Below are positions 32,233 to 40,317 of a DNA stretch of 56,952 nt, piece after piece. This stretch comes from an uncultured Prevotella sp. GTDB lineage: Bacteria; Bacteroidota; Bacteroidia; Bacteroidales; Bacteroidaceae. The position numbers were made by a program, and so were the translations under genes. The number at the start of each line of letters is the position of its first letter. Positions within the stretch are counted from its first letter, which is position 1. Under the pieces are notes generated by a model. The model was given only the letters and a program-made list of their open reading frames with translations, did not search any database and had not been told where the DNA came from. Where the stretch lies: the NCBI GenBank assembly GCA_934183135.1, contig CAKPRX010000003.1, positions 1 through 56,952 on the forward strand, in the 5' to 3' direction.

Positions 32233-34935
32233 CTACTGGCGGGCGGGCACGCTCACCTCGTAGGTGCCCGAACCGTAGTGGGCTTGGCGGTAGCTGCCGT
32301 CGGCCTGGGGCACGTACACTTCGGCCGTGGTGTTGGCCGGGATGGTAAACTGCCAGCAGAACCGGTTGTCCTCGATGCGCCATCGGCTCACGATGTCGCC
32401 GTAAGGCGAGCGGTACGAGGCGTTGACGTGGGTGAGCCCGTCAGGGATATACGGTCGCAGCACGATGTGGCGGTACGCCTGGCTGTCGGCAGTCTGGCGT
32501 ATGCCTGCCAGGTACTGGTAGTACCAGATGATGAGGTCGCCCAGGAGCATGATGTGGTTGCCCGAGTTCATGCGTGGGTTGGCCGTGTCGCCGTTCCACA
32601 GTTCCCAGATGGTGGTGGCTCCGTGGGCCACCATGAAGCCCCAGCTGGGGTAGGTCGTGTTGGCCGCTATCTGGTACGCTATGTCGCCCCGTCCATAGTC
32701 TGTCAGTCCGCGCATTATCTCCTGCGTGCCCAGCACGCCCGTCGAGATGTGGGGCGTGCCCTGGGCTGTCATCTTGGTCACCACGTGGCCGAAGACGCGG
32801 CTTACCTGGTCATCGGGAACCAGCCCCCAGCGCAGGGCCAGGATGTTGGCCGTCACCGTGTTGTTGTCGTAGTAGCCCTCGGCGGTCTGCAGGAAGCGGC
32901 GGTTAAAGGCGGCACGTGTGTCGTCGGCCATCTGCCGCCACTGGGCCACGTCGGCCGTATGGCCGCTGATGGTGGCAAACCGCTCCATCAGCCGGCACAG
33001 CCGGTAGTAGGCCGCCGTGGCCAGCAGCGGTCCCCGTGTAATGCGTGTGGAGTCCTTGGAGTGTATCAGCTCAGGGCTCTCGGGCGGCAGGCACCAGTCG
33101 CCGTACACGTCGCGGGTGATGATGCCGTCGCTGCAGTAGCGGTTGTGGATGTGTAGCATGAAGCGCTTCATGCCCTCGTAGTTCTCGGCGATGGGGCGCT
33201 CGTCGCCATACTGGTCGTAGAGCATGCCGGCCACGGTGTACCAGGCCATGGGCCAGGTAACGTTGTCGCCATAGACGCTCCAGTAGCGCGGGGCTATGTC
33301 GCACACCACGCTGTCGGCGCGCTGGGTAAGGGCTATGTCGCGCACCCACTTGGCGTAGAGCAGGTGGGCGTCGTAGATGTAGCTGGCACCCAGGGAGCCG
33401 GTGGCGTGGTCGCCCAGCCATCCCAGGCGCTCGTCGCGCTGCGGGCAGTCGGTAGGTATGCCGCGGTAGTTGCCCCTGATGCCCCAGTAGGCACAGCGGA
33501 AGATGTCGTTGAGCACAGGGTTGGAGCACTCGAAGGAGCCCGTGGTGGCCATCTGGTCGTAGACCACCTGGCCCTGGATGTCTTCCAGACGGGGCTGATG
33601 GCTGAAGCCGCTCAGCTCGACATATCTGAACCCGTGATAGGTAAACGAGGGCTCCCACACGGCCTGTCTGTGGTCGGCTATGTAGGTGTCGGTTACCAGT
33701 GCTGTACGCAGGTTGAGCATGAAGAGCGAGTCGCGGTCCTTGAGGCGCTCGGCGAAGCGCAGCCGCAGGGTGTCGCCCTCGTTGCCGTGCAGTCGTATGC
33801 GCAGCCAGCCCACCATGTTCTGTCCCATGTCCATGATGTAGCGCCCGTCAGAGGTGCGGTAGATGGAGCGGGGACGCACACTGTCCATGACGTGGATGTT
33901 GGGGTTAACCTGGGCGCGCACGATGGGTGCCGGGCGCTTCATGGTCTCGGCCTGCCGCCAGCCCTGGGCCTGGTAGCCGGCCATGGCCCATCCGCCCATG
34001 GTCTTACGGGCGTTGTACACCTCGCCGTCAAACTCGTTGTTGGTCTGTATGGGGCCGTCGGCCATCATCTGCCACGTGGTGTCGGTGCCCACTACCAGCC
34101 GTCGGCCGTCGGTGGTGGTTACCACGAGCTGTGCCAGCAGCCGAGGCAGTCCGAAACCGCGCATGCCGGGACTGCGCATGGCCATGAAGCGGCCGTTGCC
34201 TATCACCACGCCGATGGCATTGGCGCCACGGCGCACCTCGCGGGTCACGTCAAAGGTGTTGTAGAACACCTCGCGGTCGTAGTTGGTGGGGCCGGGGGCC
34301 AGCACCTGGGTGCCCAGCTGGCGGCCGTTGATGTAGGCCTTGTACAGGCCCAGGCCGCTGATGTAGAGCACCGCCTGGCGGATGTTGGCGGGTATGTCGA
34401 AGTCCTTGCGCAGGTAGCGGGCATTGACACGGGTGCGGCGGTCGGCAGGGTTCTCTACGTCGGAACCGAAACGGCCGCCTATCCACTGGGCTTGCCACTC
34501 TCCGGGGCTCATCAGGCCCGTAAGCCAGTGGCTCACGGCACTGGCGCTGCGGCCCGCCGTGGTGGTCACCTCGACCTGCCAGTAGTAGCGGGTACCGCTG
34601 GACAGGGGCTTGCCGGCATAGGCTATGTAGAGCGAGCGGTCAGACTGCCGGGTGCCCGAGTCCCACATGTCGGCATGGCCTTGGCGCAGTTTGTCGGCCG
34701 ATGATGCCACCCGTATGCGGTATGTTGTCTGTCGTACATTGCGTGCCGGGCTGGCCAGTTGCCAGCTGAAGCGTGGGTGGGCACAGTCTATGCCCTCGGC
34801 CTGGCTGAGTCCCTCCACACGGGTGTCCACGAGGCTTACCTTGGCCTTGGCACGGGGTGCTGGCGTGGCCGCCCCGGCGGTTGTGGAGCAGACCATGGCT
34901 GCCAGGCATAACAGGGTTAATAAGGTCGTTCTCAT
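32233..34935 (-). CDS. Alpha-L-rhamnosidase (GH78)
   Basis: A 900-residue secreted enzyme with signal peptide (1-22). Order of domains: N-terminal FN3-like region (PRFSWQLASPARNVRQTTYR), rhamnose-binding beta domain (WQAQWIGG, ARYLRKDFDI, LYISGLGLYKAYINGR), then the (alpha/alpha)6 catalytic barrel with GIPTDCPQRDERLGWLGD near residue 500, where the GH78 acidic catalytic residues lie, and a C-terminal beta sandwich (SYRSPYGDIVSRW). It releases terminal L-rhamnose from plant or microbial glycans. Its start overlaps the DUF4965 stop by four bases; last gene of the operon. Confidence 0.94.
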   Translation of the reverse strand: MRTTLLTLLCLAAMVCSTTAGAATPAPRAKAKVSLVDTRVEGLSQAEGIDCAHPRFSWQLASPARNVRQTTYRIRVASSADKLRQGHADMWDSGTRQSDRSLYIAYAGKPLSSGTRYYWQVEVTTTAGRSASAVSHWLTGLMSPGEWQAQWIGGRFGSDVENPADRRTRVNARYLRKDFDIPANIRQAVLYISGLGLYKAYINGRQLGTQVLAPGPTNYDREVFYNTFDVTREVRRGANAIGVVIGNGRFMAMRSPGMRGFGLPRLLAQLVVTTTDGRRLVVGTDTTWQMMADGPIQTNNEFDGEVYNARKTMGGWAMAGYQAQGWRQAETMKRPAPIVRAQVNPNIHVMDSVRPRSIYRTSDGRYIMDMGQNMVGWLRIRLHGNEGDTLRLRFAERLKDRDSLFMLNLRTALVTDTYIADHRQAVWEPSFTYHGFRYVELSGFSHQPRLEDIQGQVVYDQMATTGSFECSNPVLNDIFRCAYWGIRGNYRGIPTDCPQRDERLGWLGDHATGSLGASYIYDAHLLYAKWVRDIALTQRADSVVCDIAPRYWSVYGDNVTWPMAWYTVAGMLYDQYGDERPIAENYEGMKRFMLHIHNRYCSDGIITRDVYGDWCLPPESPELIHSKDSTRITRGPLLATAAYYRLCRLMERFATISGHTADVAQWRQMADDTRAAFNRRFLQTAEGYYDNNTVTANILALRWGLVPDDQVSRVFGHVVTKMTAQGTPHISTGVLGTQEIMRGLTDYGRGDIAYQIAANTTYPSWGFMVAHGATTIWELWNGDTANPRMNSGNHIMLLGDLIIWYYQYLAGIRQTADSQAYRHIVLRPYIPDGLTHVNASYRSPYGDIVSRWRIEDNRFCWQFTIPANTTAEVYVPQADGSYRQAHYGSGTYEVSVPARQ

Positions 34936-37442
34936 TTTCTTTTCTTGTTATTATCCATTAGTACTCTCATCCAGTAGCCCCCGATGACCGAGCGGGCCTT
35001 GAAGCCCTGCTGGCGGCCCGTCTTGGTGTCGTGCCAGTCGCTGATGGGCACGCGGGTGGGGGTCTCGTTAACGTAGGTGTACACCGGCTCAAGCAGTGCC
35101 TCGAACGTCTTGGCATTGGGGGCCATGCCCGCGAGCCACATTATCCAGTCGTTCTTGGTGTAGTCCTTGCGGCTGTCGAGCGGCAGTCCGTAGCGGTTCT
35201 GCTTGGTGAGGTAGAACCTGAACTCGCGGTTCATGACCTTGTCAGAGAAGATGTGAGTGCCCCATAGCTTGTCCCATACTATGTTGTATTTCTGGCTCCA
35301 GGTGCCGGCGCGGTCGTAGGCCAGCCGGTAGTGGTCGCCCTCTTGCGCCCTCAGTTCCCATTGGCGGCCCATCTGGCGGGCCTTGTCCATATAGCGGTCG
35401 GCCAGGGACTGGTCGCCGCGCATCCCGGCCATCTGGGCATAGCCGGCTATGCCCATGATGGCCTTGAGGGCCAGGTTGGCATTGTGGGCCCAGTGGCCGG
35501 CGAAGTCGTCGGTACAGAGCTGGTTAGTGGGGTCCAGTCCGTTGTCAACGAGATAGTCGGCCCAGGTGGTGAGCAGGTCCCAGTAGCGGTCGGCGTAGTG
35601 GGTGTTGCCCTCGATGCGCGACAGTTCGGCCGTCAGCGTGAGCATGTTGCCGGCTTCCTCGAGTGGCATGTCGCCTCCGTACACCTGGCCGTTGGCTATG
35701 GGGTAAGTACCCAGGTCATGGGCGGCGAAGGGCTTGGTCCAGCGACCGCTGCGGCTGTACTCGAATATGCTGGTCATCATGCCTTTGAGCAGCTGCGGGT
35801 TGTACAGTAGGTACAGCGGAGCCGACGGGTAGGTCAGATCGACCGTGTTGACACAGCCGTTGGAAGCATTCTCCTTGGAGAAGTAGAGCAGGTTGCCGTC
35901 GCGGTCCTCAAACAGCTTGTGGGCAGCCATAACCTGACGGTAGGAGGCAGAGAGCAGCTCGGCGTAGTGTACGTTGCCGGCGGCCAGGCCGTCGTCGTAT
36001 ATGCGGCGGTCTACCTGGCGGCTGCGCTGCATGATGGTAAGATAGTCGCGGTGGTAACGGTCGAAAGCGTCGAAGATGGTGGTGCGCCCGTCGCGTGCCC
36101 AGTAACCCTTGTAGCGGTGGTACATATACTCGATGTCGTATATCTCGTCGTAGCCTATCATCATGTAGCTCTCGGCGGTGGTTACCCGTCCCATGTCGCG
36201 CATGTAGGCCAGCGTGGGCACGTCGTAGCTCTTGCGGCTGGTCATCTCTGTCTGCGACTTGGGCAGGGTGCCGTGGCGTATGAAGTCGGCCATGATGGCT
36301 GTGCTTTCGCCCAGGCTCACCGTGCCGTTGAAGGCTGGCATGTAGAAGTAGCCCCAGTCTATACACACGCTGTCGCCTTTGCGGGCCAGGATGGGCTGGT
36401 CTATGGTGCCGGTCATGAGATATTCCACACCGTTGCGTACTACTACCGACGAGCGTGTGGGCTGTGGTTTCTTGAACTTGGCTATCATGGGGTCGGCTCC
36501 CATGAAGAACTGCACGTCGTGGGCCTGTCCGTCGGTTGCCGTCACGCGGTAGGAGATATATCCCACGGGAGTGGAGAGCAGGTCGAGGTCATCGTAAATC
36601 ATGGGCGAGGTGAAAACCACGTCGAGTGTTACCGGCCCACAGGCAAATGTGTAGTAGGTGTTGGTGGCGAGCACGCTCACAGAGGTCTGCCGGGCCTGGC
36701 GTACATCCTTGAGCTCGGGCGCGGCATCGTAGTAGAGGCCGAAGTCGGCCAGGGCGCCCTTTATGGCGTTGTGGCCGTGCATGGCGACGACGTTCTCGCC
36801 CTCGTGCAGCAGTTTTTTGGTGGCTTCGCCGAGTGCTATGCGTGCCCCGTCGCGGTAGCCCTGTTCGCTGCGCACCTGGGTGCCGTTGATGTAGATGGCC
36901 CCGTCGTCATCGTGCGACCACACCAGATACAGGTCGCGGCTCAGCTGGTCGGCGCTGAGGGTTATGGTGCGCCGTATGTATATGTTGGCGCCGTCGCCCG
37001 TCCACAGGGTGCGCGCGGAGAGGTTCTCCTGGGTTCCGAAGGCGGCCTTGCCCTGCTGCCATGCCGAGTCGTCAAATCCTGGTTGCTGCCATCCGTCGGC
37101 AGGGGTGTCGGTCGTGTACCGGCCCTCCCAGGCTGCGTCTTCGGCCGTAGGGGCTATTACATGGAGCAGTCGCTTCGCTGGCGTTCCCATGAACCTGTAC
37201 ACCTGTCCGTCTACGCGCAGCAGTCCTTCCAGGGGCTTCTGCCGTGGCGACCAGTGGGTAATGTTGCCGTCATTGAGATGGTCGTAGGGCGACCAGAGAG
37301 TGAAGTAGGGGTCGTGGGTAATGAGCGGTACGGCTGGCAGGCGCAATGCCGTGGGGCGGTAGGGCTCAAACAGGCTGTCGGCCCGGCTCGGGGTGAAGGC
37401 GGCAGCCAGGATGGCTGCCGCCAACATAATCTTTAGTTTCAT
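34932..37442 (-). CDS. DUF4964/5127/4965/1793 protein (glutaminase A-like)
   Basis: The 836-residue exported protein has a signal peptide (to about residue 21), the N-terminal PLITHDPYFTLWSPYDHLND segment of DUF4964, a beta-sandwich sugar-binding-like insert (GFDDSAWQQGKAAFGT to IYIRRTITLS), a DUF5127 region (YYTFACGPVTLDVVFTSPM), then DUF4965 and an (alpha/alpha)6-type DUF1793 domain (FNGTVSLGESTAIMADF, DNGLDPTNQLCTDDFAGHWA). Members are annotated as glutaminase-like, but their barrel and gene company suggest glycoside hydrolases; the real substrate is unknown. It lies between GH92 and GH78 genes. Confidence 0.88.
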   Translation of the reverse strand: MKLKIMLAAAILAAAFTPSRADSLFEPYRPTALRLPAVPLITHDPYFTLWSPYDHLNDGNITHWSPRQKPLEGLLRVDGQVYRFMGTPAKRLLHVIAPTAEDAAWEGRYTTDTPADGWQQPGFDDSAWQQGKAAFGTQENLSARTLWTGDGANIYIRRTITLSADQLSRDLYLVWSHDDDGAIYINGTQVRSEQGYRDGARIALGEATKKLLHEGENVVAMHGHNAIKGALADFGLYYDAAPELKDVRQARQTSVSVLATNTYYTFACGPVTLDVVFTSPMIYDDLDLLSTPVGYISYRVTATDGQAHDVQFFMGADPMIAKFKKPQPTRSSVVVRNGVEYLMTGTIDQPILARKGDSVCIDWGYFYMPAFNGTVSLGESTAIMADFIRHGTLPKSQTEMTSRKSYDVPTLAYMRDMGRVTTAESYMMIGYDEIYDIEYMYHRYKGYWARDGRTTIFDAFDRYHRDYLTIMQRSRQVDRRIYDDGLAAGNVHYAELLSASYRQVMAAHKLFEDRDGNLLYFSKENASNGCVNTVDLTYPSAPLYLLYNPQLLKGMMTSIFEYSRSGRWTKPFAAHDLGTYPIANGQVYGGDMPLEEAGNMLTLTAELSRIEGNTHYADRYWDLLTTWADYLVDNGLDPTNQLCTDDFAGHWAHNANLALKAIMGIAGYAQMAGMRGDQSLADRYMDKARQMGRQWELRAQEGDHYRLAYDRAGTWSQKYNIVWDKLWGTHIFSDKVMNREFRFYLTKQNRYGLPLDSRKDYTKNDWIMWLAGMAPNAKTFEALLEPVYTYVNETPTRVPISDWHDTKTGRQQGFKARSVIGGYWMRVLMDNNKKRK

Positions 37443-37513
37443 GATAAGGATATAGAGTTAATAATTGATGCAGGGTGATAATGGGGGCGACGGCAACGGG
37501 CCGTCGGCCCATT

Positions 37514-39772
37514 TTATTTAACGTAGAAAAGCAGATGGCCGGCCTTTACCAGCTCGCTGTGCGATATGCGGTAGCGGCTCAGCCTCTTGCCGCCGAGTGT
37601 CATGTGGTCTATGAGATAGCCGCCAGGCTGCTGCCGGCGTGTCTCGATGACCAGGTCGCCCTGCGGGTAGTAGCGCTTGTCCAGGTGCAGGGTCACCTTG
37701 TCAAAGACCGGCGTGGTAAGACTGTAGTAGGGCGAGCCGGGACAGTCGGGGTACAGGCCCATCATGGAGAATATGGCCCAGGCCGACATGGTACCGCAGT
37801 CCTCGTTGCCGGGTATGCCGTCGGGGGTGGGCTTGTAATACTTGTCAAGCAGCCGGTGTACCTGGGTCTGTGTGCGCCACTCCTCGCCTGGGAAGTAGCA
37901 GAACAGGTAGGGATAAGCTATGTCGGGCTCGTTGGCCGGGTCGTACAGTCCCTGGTCAAAGACGTGCTGCAGCTTGCTGACAAAGGACTTGCTGCCGCCC
38001 ATGAGGCGCGCCAGGCCGTGTACGTCGTGGGGCACGTAGAACGTGTAGTTCCACGCCGAGCCCTCGTGGAAGCCCGGGGCGTTAGAGAAGTCGGCCCCGT
38101 CGTTGGGGTTGAAGGGCTTGAGCCAGCTGCCGTCGGCATGGCGGGGGCGCAGCACGCCGTACTCCTTATTATAATAGTGGCGGTAGCCCTGGCTGCGCTT
38201 GTAGAAGAGCTGGGCGTCGGCCTTGTGGCCCAGGGCCGTGGCCAGGTTGCCTAAGGCGTAGTCGGCCACGTAGTATTCCAGGGCGTGCGACACGGAGTTG
38301 TCGCCCGAGTTGTCCTGGGCATAGGCGCCGAGGGGCACATAGCCCTTGGCGATGTAGTCGTCTATGTCGGGGCGCATCTTGTTGTCCTTGCCGGGCAGGG
38401 TGGCGCTGCGGCGGAAAGCCTCGTAGGCCGTCTGGATGTCAAAGTCGCGCAGCCCCTTGAGCCACGTGTCGGCTATGACGGGTATCGAGGGGTCGCCCTC
38501 CATGGTCCACGTCTCGCGCCCGAAGAGCTCCCACTTGGGCATCCACCCCCATTCGCGGTACATAGCTATCATGGAGCGCACCATGTCGGTCTGCCGGTCG
38601 GGGTAGAGTAGTGTCTCGAGCTGGTGCAGGTTGCGGTAGGTGTCCCAGAGCGAGAAGACCGTGTAGCGGTTGCCCTGGGTGGTGCCTATGCGGCCGTTCT
38701 CCATCTCGGGGTACTGGCCGTTGACGTCCTGGAGTATGGTGGGGTGTATCTGGCTGTGGTAGAGGGCGGTGTAGAACACGCGGCGCTGAGCCTCGGTGCC
38801 CCCCTCGACGGTCACGGTGTTCAGCGTGCTGGCCCAGCGCTGGCGGGCGTCGGCACGTACACGGTCAAAGTGGAAGCCCTGCTGCTCGCGGTCCAGGTTC
38901 TCGCGTGCGTTGGCGATGGAGACGAAGCTCACGCCCACCTGGACTTCTATCTGCTCGCCCTCATGGGCGTCGTAGCTGAAGTAGTAGCCTATCTCGTTGC
39001 CGGCCAGCTCACGGGCATAGTTGCGGTACACCTTATACTTGCCGTTGTCGGGGTCCCACTGGGCCTCGACGCCCTGCATGGGCGGCTGCTTCTTCCAGAA
39101 ACCGGCCTCGCGGGGAGCCTTGCTCACGCGCATCACGAAGTACATGGGGAACACGGCCTGCGGGTTGTAGCAGAAGGTGCCCAGCAGTCGCATGCCCTCT
39201 ATCTCGGTGTCCGACACGCGGCGTATGGAGCCGCCCACCTCGTTGGTCAGGCCGTCGCCCACGTTCATGAGCAGATGGGCCTCGCCCTTGCGGAAGGTGA
39301 AGCGCTCTATCGACGAGCGGTCGGTGGCCGTTGCCTCGCAGCGTATGCCATAGCGGTTCAGGGTGGTGGCATAGTAGCCCGGCGAGGCCGTCTCGGCGCT
39401 GTACTCGGAGCCATACTTGTGGTAGTCTACCTCTAAGGGCCCGGCCGTGGGCATCAGCAGAAGCGTGCCCATCTCCGGGCAGCCCACGCCGCTAAGCGTT
39501 ACGTGTGCAAAGCCTGTAAAGAACTTGTTCTCCTTGACGTATGGCGCCGACCACCACCTCGCGTCCTTGTCATAGACATTCAGGTCTGAGCCCATCACAT
39601 TGAAGGGCACCACAGACATAAGTCCGTGGGGGCGTATGGCCCCTGGGTTGCATACGCTGAAGTTGGTGGTGCCTATAAAGGGGTCTACGTAGTCTACCGG
39701 CTGTCTGTCAGCCCATACCGAGAGCGCCGTTACGGCCGCCAGGGCCGCGGCCATTATCCGTTGGATACTCAT
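37514..39772 (-). CDS. GH92 family alpha-mannosidase
   Basis: A 752-residue exported protein (signal peptide to about residue 21). It shows YVDPFIGTTNFSVCNPGAIR at the mature N-terminus, GFAHVTLSGVGCPEMGTLLL, the FSLWDTYRNLHQLETLLYP barrel segment, DPANEPDIAYPYLF with Glu615 at the general-acid position, and PGNEDCGTMSAWAIFSMMGLYP. It therefore keeps the glutamate that the other GH92 in this window has lost, so it should be a normal exo-alpha-mannosidase. First gene of a leftward operon with DUF4965 and GH78 proteins, 71 bases before the next. TAACTTTG lies 63 bases upstream. Confidence 0.94.
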   Translation of the reverse strand: MSIQRIMAAALAAVTALSVWADRQPVDYVDPFIGTTNFSVCNPGAIRPHGLMSVVPFNVMGSDLNVYDKDARWWSAPYVKENKFFTGFAHVTLSGVGCPEMGTLLLMPTAGPLEVDYHKYGSEYSAETASPGYYATTLNRYGIRCEATATDRSSIERFTFRKGEAHLLMNVGDGLTNEVGGSIRRVSDTEIEGMRLLGTFCYNPQAVFPMYFVMRVSKAPREAGFWKKQPPMQGVEAQWDPDNGKYKVYRNYARELAGNEIGYYFSYDAHEGEQIEVQVGVSFVSIANARENLDREQQGFHFDRVRADARQRWASTLNTVTVEGGTEAQRRVFYTALYHSQIHPTILQDVNGQYPEMENGRIGTTQGNRYTVFSLWDTYRNLHQLETLLYPDRQTDMVRSMIAMYREWGWMPKWELFGRETWTMEGDPSIPVIADTWLKGLRDFDIQTAYEAFRRSATLPGKDNKMRPDIDDYIAKGYVPLGAYAQDNSGDNSVSHALEYYVADYALGNLATALGHKADAQLFYKRSQGYRHYYNKEYGVLRPRHADGSWLKPFNPNDGADFSNAPGFHEGSAWNYTFYVPHDVHGLARLMGGSKSFVSKLQHVFDQGLYDPANEPDIAYPYLFCYFPGEEWRTQTQVHRLLDKYYKPTPDGIPGNEDCGTMSAWAIFSMMGLYPDCPGSPYYSLTTPVFDKVTLHLDKRYYPQGDLVIETRRQQPGGYLIDHMTLGGKRLSRYRISHSELVKAGHLLFYVK

Positions 39773-39834
39773 AATTAATCGTATAGTTGTTATAAAGTCA
39801 GTAATAAGGTGGGCCCCATGGGCTCTAATTTATG

Positions 39835-39842
39835 CAAAGTTA
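39835..39842 (-). promoter_or_regulatory. -7 box for the GH92-DUF4965-GH78 operon
   Basis: TAACTTTG on the minus strand, 63 bases before the GH92 start; matches TAnnTTTG. Confidence 0.45.
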
Positions 39843-39993
39843 GTGAAAATAGCAGAGATACGCCCCCTTATTGCCCAAATATTTTTTTGTGGCCATCGAT
39901 GTTTTGAAAGTGAAATCGTAAAAAGGTATAAAGGCACAAACTATGGGGGTGGAGGACTGCTCTGGGAAGACAGTAATTGGCACCCAGTTTGCA

Positions 39994-40069
39994 GAGACCG
40001 ACCTTTACGTTTCCCGGAGCCGTCATTAGCGCGCTGGGAGCCGTCATTAGAAACGTAAAGGTCGGTCTC
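39994..40069. repeat. 20-bp inverted repeat enclosing a 14-bp direct repeat
   Basis: GAGACCGACCTTTACGTTTC (39994-40013) and its perfect complement (40050-40069) flank a 36-base loop. Inside, GGAGCCGTCATTAG occurs at 40016-40029 and 40037-40050, a 21-bp period. It lies in the 545-base divergent gap between GH92 and the phosphoesterase; the remainder of the gap holds two promoter boxes and no gene. Confidence 0.7.
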
Positions 40070-40220
40070 CACATTTTCGGCGATGGCCACAGGTTCTGTG
40101 ATGGTACGGGCTGGCGGTGCTCTGTACACTTTTGACTTTCTGCTTTGCTGCTTTTCATCACAAAAACCGGTCGCGGGCAGATTTTAACACTTTTATCGCG
40201 GTGATATAGACTAAAAACCG

Positions 40221-40228
40221 TAACTTTG
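40221..40228 (+). promoter_or_regulatory. -7 box for the large phosphoesterase
   Basis: TAACTTTG matches TAnnTTTG, 90 bases before the start codon. No standard -33 box. Confidence 0.45.
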
Positions 40229-40317
40229 CGGTGTACATTGGCCACCCCTGCAAGGGCAGAGAGGGCGCACAGAACTACTTACAGACCGATTATTCATAAC
40301 TAAAATACTATAAACAA

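Noticed and set aside
39868..40245. 125-codon leftward frame between GH92 and the phosphoesterase
   Set aside because: It runs through the dyad and both promoter boxes and has no protein-like pattern.
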